In this document: positions 8,201-12,536 of the stretch, one piece after another | How positions within the stretch are numbered: the first letter of the stretch is position 1 | How the letters are laid out: each line of letters opens with the position of its first letter | Source: Nitrospinaceae bacterium | GTDB lineage: Bacteria; Nitrospinota; Nitrospinia; Nitrospinales; VA-1 | DNA: 12,536 nt | Reading direction: 5' to 3' | Assembly: GCA_029261435.1 (NCBI GenBank) | Contig: JAJDBI010000078.1 | Span: 1 to 12,536 of the forward strand | Made by a program: the position numbers and the translations under genes | The notes under the pieces: model-generated | The model's database searches: none | What the model was told of the DNA's origin: nothing | The model's input: only the letters and a program-made list of their open reading frames with translations

Positions 8201-8475
8201 GACTCGATATGGCTCTCTATCATAAACCAGACCTGATTCTGATGGATATCAATCTTCCTGGAATGAATGGAATCGAAGCGATGAAACGTCTAAAGAATTT
8301 TGAGGAAACGCATGATACTCCTGTTATCGCCATGAGTGCCAATGCGATGAGAAAGGATATTGATCGAACTCTTGCAGAAGGATTTAAAACCTATATTACC
8401 AAACCCATTGACATCGGAAAATTCCGAAAAACCATTGAAGAAGAACTGAGATCTTCAGAATTTTCTAAATTATAA
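5278..8475 (+). CDS. Hybrid sensor histidine kinase (Cache, PAS, PAS, HisKA, HATPase, REC)
   Basis: 1065 residues. Order: membrane span at about 22-44; large extracytoplasmic dCache-like sensor to about 345 (GSTGETYAFNDEGILVSNSR is typical); second span at about 358-380. The first PAS follows (about 393-515, FixL-like, with H450 in SEHDGYL and R470), then a second PAS (about 525-655, GEGIYGLDNEG, HHSYPDGRSYSRDDC) and a coiled coil. HisKA has phospho-acceptor H695 in MSHELRTPMNA. The ATPase domain has its N box at N815 and G boxes at D844 (DTGMGIPEE) and GTGIGMTISKK. The C-terminal receiver has acidic residues E945/D946, phospho-acceptor D990 (LILMDINLPGMNG), S1020 and K1042. All residues needed for autophosphorylation and transfer to its own receiver are present. 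No HPt domain is seen. ATG 5278 is the first start after an in-frame TAA (5254-5256), with AGGGA 8 nt upstream. It probably signals to the REC/HD-GYP protein encoded next. Confidence 0.93.
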   Translation: MAATILQPNNFSQKLIKRLSSLLIFYPLVFVTLLSVGGIGIWTVENQMKENLATQLKLILSGNAETLNIWTEGVKLDAQVLSRQPKTYQKLISLLEIAKSDSTTNNILRQSSELAWLRKNLGEDCKTYGFIGFVLFDLTGKQVGALLDAPIGKRQLLEKSDFFYRSKQGDTVISQPFPGEIPLPDLEGVFHSDSPTMFVSTPIHSHTGDIVGVLAFRIRPEKEFSHILSIGQFGSTGETYAFNDEGILVSNSRFDSQLIALGLIQPGQKSVFNIKIRDPGRNLAIKKLHPDEKVSQWPLTFMASQAIQHRDGIQVEGYSDYRGRPVVGAWTWVKDMDIGLAAELDVGEAFRPIKTLLVWFLFLFGLLIVFGVIAFFLRSRYARSQQHIIENEERLSSFLDSAFDPIICIDIFGTIQSVNRAVKTQFGYDTSEVLGKNVKMLMPEPYQSEHDGYLQAFLKTGKRNILNMVREVPAKRKDGTVFPMELSVSESIVNDKQSFLGIIRDISERKNAGEEVQKSQNAIELVHRERNLILNSAGEGIYGLDNEGVTTFVNPAACKMLGYSKDELMGKGQHSLVHHSYPDGRSYSRDDCHIYAAFKDGKVHKESEEVFWRKDGSCFPVEYISQPIYDNGKIKGAVVTFTDISERKVAEKELQSAYNELENRIKERTLELNTAKEEAEQHNQAKSEFLSRMSHELRTPMNAILGFAQLMEESTKDPLPTAHRKRTKQILKAGSHLLELINEVLDLASIESGKITVSLEPVCISNLAEEVLSVIRPLAQGFNIKLVDQITSNKRFYVLADKTRLKQVLLNLISNGIKYNRQEGSVFLSAEIEHDSRLRINIMDTGMGIPEEKFNQLFAPFNRLGAENSEVEGTGIGMTISKKLIELMDGSIGVESTLGKGSTFYISLPVCQLQQGESETEKFFTTDENKESAGDIRPFTLLYIEDNPANLKLVEDILGDYTEIKLISSPDAELGLDMALYHKPDLILMDINLPGMNGIEAMKRLKNFEETHDTPVIAMSANAMRKDIDRTLAEGFKTYITKPIDIGKFRKTIEEELRSSEFSKL

Positions 8476-8480
8476 AATAA

Positions 8481-8490
8481 TGAGGAAAGC
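8481..8490 (+). promoter_or_regulatory. Ribosome binding site of the REC/HD-GYP gene
   Basis: TGAGGAAAGC lies directly before the ATG at 8491, with GAGGA 4 nt from the start codon. It sits in the 15-bp gap after the hybrid kinase stop codon, which supports co-transcription of the two genes and fixes the start of the second. Confidence 0.75.
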
Positions 8491-9600
8491 ATGATTAGTA
8501 ACTTCCAAAAAGCAAATATTCTGATCGTAGATGATGAACAAGCAAATATAGTTTTGCTTGAAGACATACTGGAAAACGAGGGTTTCACTAATTTCAAAAG
8601 CACGCAAGACTCCAGAAAAGCCTTGGACATGTATAAGGAAATCCATCCCGATCTGGTCTTACTGGATTTGAACATGCCTTATCTGGATGGGTTTCAGGTC
8701 ATGGAGCAACTCAGAGAAGTTGAAAAAGATTCCTATGCTCCGATACTGGTTTTAACTGCCCAGTCTGACCGAAATATTCGACTTAGCGCCCTTGCGGCCG
8801 GAGCCCGTGATTTCATCGAAAAACCTTTTGACATCAATGAGGTAGTTCATCGAATCACCAATATGCTGGAAATCAGACTGCTCCATAACCAAGTCCGGGA
8901 CCAGAACCAGGTTCTTGAGGAAAAAGTCCGGACTAGAACTCACCAACTGGAAGCAACCCGACAGGAAGCCATCCTTCGCTTGGGACGAGCCGCTGAATAC
9001 CGGGACAACGAAACTGGAATGCACGTCATTCGCATGAGCCGACTTTCTCACAAACTAGCCCAAGAAATCGGCATGGCTGAGCAGGAATGCCAGCTCATTC
9101 TTCAAGCCAGTCCCATGCATGATGTCGGGAAAATAGGTGTCCCGGACGAAATCCTGCTCAAGCCGGGAAAGCTGGACGAGAAGGAATGGGAGATCATGAA
9201 AAAACATCCTGAAATTGGAGCAGAAATTTTATCAGGAAGCCATTCCACAGTTATGCAAATGGCAGAAACTATCGCCCTCACTCATCAGGAGCGCTGGGAT
9301 GGATCCGGTTATCCTCAGGGTTTAAAGGGTGAAGAAATTCCTTTGGCAGGACGGGTCGTAGCTATATGCGATGTCTTCGATGCGTTGACGAGCAAAAGAT
9401 ACTATAAGGAAGCTTTTTCCGTTGAAAAATCCATGGAGATCATTGAAGAAGGCAAAGGAAAAGATTTTGAGCCGCGACTCGTCGATGCTTTCAAAAAAGT
9501 GCTTCCAATAATGATCCGCATCGTAAAAGAGCTCCCTGATACTGAGCCCGCGCATATTCTCAAAGTCTACCGCCAGAAAGACAAGGGTGCTTTAGCGTAA
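8491..9600 (+). CDS. Response regulator with HD-GYP cyclic-di-GMP phosphodiesterase domain
   Basis: 369 residues, soluble, of the RpfG type. The receiver at about 8-130 has the acidic pair in ILIVDDEQ, phospho-acceptor D59 (LVLLDLNMPYLDG) and Lys in EKPFD. A coiled coil (about 130-160) leads to an HD-GYP domain from about 160 to 345. The metal and signature residues are intact: E169 and H178 in the first helices, H210-D211 in MHDVGKIGVPDEILLKPG, H239 in KKHPEIG, H265 in LTHQERWDGSGYP, G273-Y274-P275, and D294 in AICDVFDALTS. Enzymes of this family hydrolyse cyclic di-GMP, and the complete motif predicts an active enzyme. The gene follows the hybrid histidine kinase by 15 bp with a good ribosome binding site, so the two most likely form a phosphorelay controlling cyclic-di-GMP level (motility, biofilm or similar; the target is not shown by the sequence). 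Confidence 0.93.
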   Translation: MISNFQKANILIVDDEQANIVLLEDILENEGFTNFKSTQDSRKALDMYKEIHPDLVLLDLNMPYLDGFQVMEQLREVEKDSYAPILVLTAQSDRNIRLSALAAGARDFIEKPFDINEVVHRITNMLEIRLLHNQVRDQNQVLEEKVRTRTHQLEATRQEAILRLGRAAEYRDNETGMHVIRMSRLSHKLAQEIGMAEQECQLILQASPMHDVGKIGVPDEILLKPGKLDEKEWEIMKKHPEIGAEILSGSHSTVMQMAETIALTHQERWDGSGYPQGLKGEEIPLAGRVVAICDVFDALTSKRYYKEAFSVEKSMEIIEEGKGKDFEPRLVDAFKKVLPIMIRIVKELPDTEPAHILKVYRQKDKGALA

Positions 9601-9615
9601 AAAGCCAAGCTACTA

Positions 9616-10830
9616 TCAGGTAAGACCGGGAATAAATTTGCGCAAAAATTTAGCTACCGAAACTGCCTGTTGAAAAATCTGGTTCTTAAACCACGCTTTA
9701 CGATCAAATAAGTCCTTATGTGTTTCTTTCAAGAGACTTGGAATGTCCAGCTTCTCCGGGCAGCGAGGCAAACAATCCCCACATTCCGTACACTTGGAGG
9801 CGAAGTTTCCCGGAAACCAATGGCCTTCACCTTCAAACATATTGTAGCGGAACTTCCCATAGTCCTCCATTTCATAAGCTTGGAGTAAATTTCGGAAACG
9901 TAACACTTCGGGAATATTGATATCTTCAGGACAAGGCAAACATTCCGCGCACAAAGTGCAGAAGCTGGATATTTTGGAAAGTGGTGAATCCATCTTTTCC
10001 TGGATAACTCGGCTTGCTGGTGAAGTATAGTTCTCCCCGTTAAGAATGGAGAGGTTTTGCGAAAAATGCTCCGGTTCGTGAATCCCCATACTTAATGTCG
10101 TAATTTCTGGATGACTCAAACAAAACCGTCCGTTGAACTCAATCGCAGTCAATGGATGACAGTTTTCCTCAACCTTTCGAGAAGGTTTCCACAACATACC
10201 ACCCTTTTCATTGGGAGAAATTATGAACACACCAATATCCTTCTCCCCAGCCAACCGCACCGCAGCAAGGTTACGCTGAAAAAAATAATAATAATGCAGG
10301 TTCACAAAACTGAACAGGTTTGTATTCAAGGCTTCTTGAATGACATCCAAAGAACCGTGCGTGGAAAAACCAATGTGTCGGATAAGCCCTTCTTCGCGTA
10401 ATCGGTGTAAAACCTCTACCGGCCCTCCCGGTTTAACGGCCACTTTCAACCTTTCTTCATTATTAATTCCATGCCATCCATAAAAATCGAGGTAGTCCAG
10501 CTTCAAACTATCCAGCTGCTCTTCAACCAGCGCACGGGTTTCCTCTCCTGTCATCGGAGCCCCCTTGGTCATCATCTTGAAACTCTCGCGGGGCGTGCCT
10601 AATTCTTTAAGTACTTCACCATACAGGTTTTCACTTTTCATGTAACCATGAGCGGTTTCAATATGGTTGATACCCAGTTCCAATGCCTGTTGCGTGATTT
10701 CAATACAATTTTGAATTGACTCCTTGGGAAGAAGAGAGCGAGGGGGATTCCAGCCGTGCTTAAATCGCATCCCGCCAAGGGTAATCACCGAGATATTTTC
10801 TTCTGTTTTTCCGAACCGACGATATTCCAT
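9616..10830 (-). CDS. Aldo/keto reductase with two C-terminal [4Fe-4S]-type Cys motifs
   Basis: 404 residues from ATG 10830 (MEYRRFGKTEENISVITLGG), the normal N terminus of the family. Residues about 1-275 form the AKR barrel. Of the usual Asp-Tyr-Lys-His tetrad, Y63 (ETAHGYMKSE), K89 (MMTKG) and H120 (YGWHG) are present, while the Asp position holds E58. The C-terminal part has two cysteine sets: C291, C294, C297, C300 (CTLCAECLPCPEDINIP) and C347, C350, C353, C357 (CTECGDCLPRCPEKLDIP), predicting two iron-sulfur clusters. Proteins with this layout are common predicted oxidoreductases, but the substrate and whether the clusters pass electrons to the barrel are unknown. An extension back to a TTG at 10896 would add 22 residues with no family similarity and is rejected. 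No clear ribosome binding site precedes ATG 10830. The gene converges on the REC/HD-GYP gene with only 15 bp between the stop codons. Confidence 0.9.
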   Translation of the reverse strand: MEYRRFGKTEENISVITLGGMRFKHGWNPPRSLLPKESIQNCIEITQQALELGINHIETAHGYMKSENLYGEVLKELGTPRESFKMMTKGAPMTGEETRALVEEQLDSLKLDYLDFYGWHGINNEERLKVAVKPGGPVEVLHRLREEGLIRHIGFSTHGSLDVIQEALNTNLFSFVNLHYYYFFQRNLAAVRLAGEKDIGVFIISPNEKGGMLWKPSRKVEENCHPLTAIEFNGRFCLSHPEITTLSMGIHEPEHFSQNLSILNGENYTSPASRVIQEKMDSPLSKISSFCTLCAECLPCPEDINIPEVLRFRNLLQAYEMEDYGKFRYNMFEGEGHWFPGNFASKCTECGDCLPRCPEKLDIPSLLKETHKDLFDRKAWFKNQIFQQAVSVAKFLRKFIPGLT

Positions 10831-10911
10831 AATTATATAGGATGGTTTTTGATTCAATCCGTTCCAGCACTTTCTAATAATGTTTGCCCGGGCCAATCTG
10901 CAAGAAAGTCA

Positions 10912-10940
10912 TTGAGGCAGCAAAACACATGGTCTATACT
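10912..10940 (+). promoter_or_regulatory. Candidate promoter of the SbcD/YhaO-like gene
   Basis: TTGAGG (10912-10917) and TATACT (10935-10940) are separated by exactly 17 bp, each close to the sigma-70 consensus. This would start transcription near 10947 and leave a leader of about 65 nt. A second -10-like TATAAT lies at 10948-10953 without a matching -35. Confidence 0.5.
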
Positions 10941-10951
10941 ATTGAAGTATA
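10935..10951. repeat. Inverted repeat over the -10 region
   Basis: TATACT-N5-AGTATA, a perfect 6-bp dyad with a 5-nt centre. It covers the proposed -10 element of the nuclease gene and its expected start of transcription, where a repressor could bind. It could also be a by-product of two -10-like hexamers facing each other. Confidence 0.4.
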
Positions 10952-10976
10952 ATAACTTACACCCAAACAACCGAAG

Positions 10977-10998
10977 GGCTGTAGTCCGGAACACAGCC
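10977..10998. repeat. Imperfect 22-bp palindrome before the nuclease gene
   Basis: GGCTGT (10977-10982), TCCGGA (10985-10990) and ACAGCC (10993-10998) share one centre of symmetry, giving 18 of 22 positions symmetric. It lies 15 bp before the ATG at 11014 and downstream of the proposed promoter. It could be an operator, or a hairpin in the leader RNA. I do not recognise it as a known box. Confidence 0.5.
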
Positions 10999-11013
10999 TG
11001 ACAATAATATATC

Positions 11014-12273
11014 ATGGCAGCCTTTCGATTTATTCATTGCTCCGACCTTCATATCGACAGTCCCTTTAAAGGTCTGGCATCCCAAGTACCGTCTCTCACT
11101 GAACGCCTGAGGGAATCCACCTTTCGATCCTTTCATAATATCGTAAAACTGGCTGTGGAAGAAAAGGTGGATGCTGTTCTGATCGCCGGAGATATTTTTG
11201 ACGGAACCGATCGAAGCCTGCAGGCGCAATTAAAATTTCGCCGTGGCCTGCTGGAGCTATCCGAAAAAGGCATTCCCTCTTTTATTGTACATGGCAATCA
11301 CGATCCTTCTAACAGTTGGTCTCACACTCTGGACTGGCCGGAAGGCACCACCATTTTCCCAGGAAATAAAGTCGAACGCTTCCCTGTCTCTCAAGACGGC
11401 AAGACGTTGGCTTGGATTTACGGAATCAGTTATCCACAAAGAGAAGTGCATGAAAATCTCGCATTGAAATTCAAGAAAGATCAGGATCAAGGTTTTGCGG
11501 TGGGGCTCCTCCACGCAAATGTCGGCCAACAATCTGGGCATGATAATTACTCACCCTGTAGTTTGCAGGATTTAATATCCAGCGATTTTGATTACTGGGC
11601 TCTGGGTCATGTCCACGAATTCAAAATCCTGCGCGACAATAATCCATGCGTCGTTTACTCCGGAAATACCCAGGCACGGCATCTCAAGGAAACAGGACCC
11701 AAAGGCTGCTGCCTCGTCACTCTGAATTCTGGAGCACCAGCCAATATCAGGTTCGTGCCCACCGATGTGGTGAGCTATCGCTCCGCTAAAGTAGATATCA
11801 GCGGCTCCTCCAGCATCAATGATGTACTGAGGTCCATCCAGTCACAGGTAGAAGAGCTTGCTAAAGAATCATCTACCCATGAGGGCTTGGTAGTTCGACT
11901 GGTTTTAACAGGACGAACTACGATCCATAATGAATTGCAGGTTCCCGGAGCTACCAAGGCTCTGGTGGAAGAGGTTCACGCGTTTTTCGAAGGACATTCT
12001 CCCTGGGTTCTGGTGGATCTTTTTACTCAAACCGCAGGCACTTATGACATCGACTCTTTAAAGGAAGGTAAAGATTTTGTCGCCGACCTTATAAGTCTTT
12101 GCGAAGACGGTCAGAACCAACAACTACAAAGCAAAATTCAAGAAGCCATGAAACCTGTATTCGAATCCTGGGCAGGAAGAAAATATTTAGTCACTGATGA
12201 GGATATCGATGAGATCACTCTAAAAGCCCGCAACCTGGCCCTCGATCAACTGGTCAACCGCCAAGACCCATAA
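11014..12273 (+). CDS. Metallophosphoesterase nuclease of the SbcD/Mre11/YhaO type
   Basis: 419 residues, soluble. The N-terminal two thirds is a calcineurin-like phosphoesterase domain with all metal-binding motifs: D11 and H13 (HCSDLHIDSP), D60 (AGDIFD), N95-H96-D97 (HGNHDPSNSW), H167 (LLHANVG), and H199 and H201 (LGHVHEF). Proteins of this group cut DNA ends with Mn2+ in complex with an SbcC/Rad50-like ATPase. The HIDSPFKGL start and the roughly 420-residue length resemble YhaO of Firmicutes more than classical E. coli SbcD, and the next gene starts like YhaN, so a YhaO/YhaN-type repair pair is likely. The C-terminal region, from about residue 250, is presumably the part that caps the nuclease and contacts the ATPase. 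The ATG at 11014 fits the family N terminus, though no good ribosome binding site is visible. The gene is divergent from the aldo/keto reductase gene. Confidence 0.9.
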   Translation: MAAFRFIHCSDLHIDSPFKGLASQVPSLTERLRESTFRSFHNIVKLAVEEKVDAVLIAGDIFDGTDRSLQAQLKFRRGLLELSEKGIPSFIVHGNHDPSNSWSHTLDWPEGTTIFPGNKVERFPVSQDGKTLAWIYGISYPQREVHENLALKFKKDQDQGFAVGLLHANVGQQSGHDNYSPCSLQDLISSDFDYWALGHVHEFKILRDNNPCVVYSGNTQARHLKETGPKGCCLVTLNSGAPANIRFVPTDVVSYRSAKVDISGSSSINDVLRSIQSQVEELAKESSTHEGLVVRLVLTGRTTIHNELQVPGATKALVEEVHAFFEGHSPWVLVDLFTQTAGTYDIDSLKEGKDFVADLISLCEDGQNQQLQSKIQEAMKPVFESWAGRKYLVTDEDIDEITLKARNLALDQLVNRQDP

Positions 12274-12287
12274 GAAACCACTCCATA

Positions 12288-12536
12288 ATGCAATTACGCG
12301 AAATTCACATAGACGGCTTCGGAATTTTTGCCAACAAGCGTATTACCGGGCTGGCACCCGGAATCAATATCATTTACGGGAAAAATGAATTTGGCAAAAC
12401 CACCCTGCTTGAATTCATCCGGCGCATTCTTTTTGGATTTCCAACTAAAAAAGACAAAACCAATCTTTATGCTCCCTTGCATGGGGGGTCGATGGGTGGA
12501 AGTTTGAAGGTAATCTTGCAAAATGGTGAAGACTTA
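12288..12536 (+). CDS. YhaN/SbcC/Rad50-like ATPase, N-terminal 83 residues
   Basis: Partial gene, open from ATG 12288 to the right edge. It begins MQLREIHIDGFGIFANKRI, the usual first strands of SMC/Rad50-type ATPases, and has a Walker A motif at about residues 31-39 (GKNEFGKTT) followed by LLEFIRRILFGFP. The GKNExGKTT form and the LFGFP stretch resemble YhaN-type proteins rather than classical SbcC. The coiled coil, signature motif and Walker B are outside the window. It starts 14 bp after the stop of the metallophosphoesterase gene with no strong ribosome binding site, so translational coupling is likely. Together they would form a DNA end-processing nuclease-ATPase complex. Confidence 0.85.
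   Translation, partial: MQLREIHIDGFGIFANKRITGLAPGINIIYGKNEFGKTTLLEFIRRILFGFPTKKDKTNLYAPLHGGSMGGSLKVILQNGEDL

Noticed and set aside
10831..10837. TATAAT directly before the aldo/keto reductase ATG as a promoter
   Set aside because: Transcription would start inside the gene, after the ATG, and no -35 is correctly spaced; the nearest TTGAAT is only 14 bp away.
10831..10896. TTG at 10896 as start of the aldo/keto reductase
   Set aside because: The 22 extra residues do not resemble the family, whose N terminus is matched by MEYRRFGKTEE at 10830.
1..12536. Mobile elements, CRISPR arrays, defence islands, tRNA or rRNA genes
   Set aside because: No transposase, integrase, direct-repeat array, toxin-antitoxin pair or RNA gene structure was seen on either strand.

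Overview
The window is 12.5 kb of bacterial DNA with moderate GC and dense genes. It holds eight genes, two of them cut by the window edges. No tRNA, rRNA, CRISPR array, insertion sequence or phage gene was seen. The gene mix is signal transduction with Cache/PAS sensors and HD-GYP output, a membrane-fused spermidine-synthase-like protein with TPRs, a PCP_red-domain protein without chlorophyll genes, and an iron-sulfur aldo/keto reductase. It suggests a Gram-negative environmental bacterium, perhaps Nitrospinota or a deltaproteobacterium-like lineage. That placement is inferred from gene content only, with no marker gene to confirm it.

Left part, minus strand (1-1558). A gene for a 276-residue soluble protein with three tandem PCP_red-type domains is followed 13 bp later by a 40-residue single-span membrane peptide gene, then by a clear intrinsic terminator (485-519). 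Just beyond the terminator begins the N-terminal part of a multi-span membrane sensor protein, which runs off the left edge. The PCP_red gene and peptide look like one transcription unit and are the least understood part of the window.

Middle, plus strand (1787-9600). The first gene encodes a 1077-residue fusion: a duplicated membrane module, a spermidine-synthase-like Rossmann domain lacking the usual catalytic acidic motif, and a C-terminal TPR array. After a 257-bp gap comes a two-gene signalling operon. It comprises a hybrid histidine kinase (Cache sensor, two PAS domains, kinase core, receiver) and, 15 bp downstream with a good ribosome binding site, a response regulator with an HD-GYP cyclic-di-GMP phosphodiesterase domain. 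The first PAS domain keeps the FixL heme-ligand histidine and the paired arginine at the same 20-residue spacing, so oxygen or another diatomic gas is a plausible input.

Right part (9616-12536). A minus-strand aldo/keto reductase with two C-terminal Cys4 iron-sulfur motifs converges on the signalling operon with only 15 bp between stop codons. Divergent from it is an SbcD/Mre11/YhaO-type nuclease gene, followed 14 bp later by the start of a YhaN/SbcC-type ATPase gene cut by the right edge. This nuclease-ATPase pair is probably a DNA-repair complex. The 183-bp divergent region holds a candidate promoter (TTGAGG-N17-TATACT), a dyad over its -10 region and an imperfect 22-bp palindrome just before the nuclease gene.
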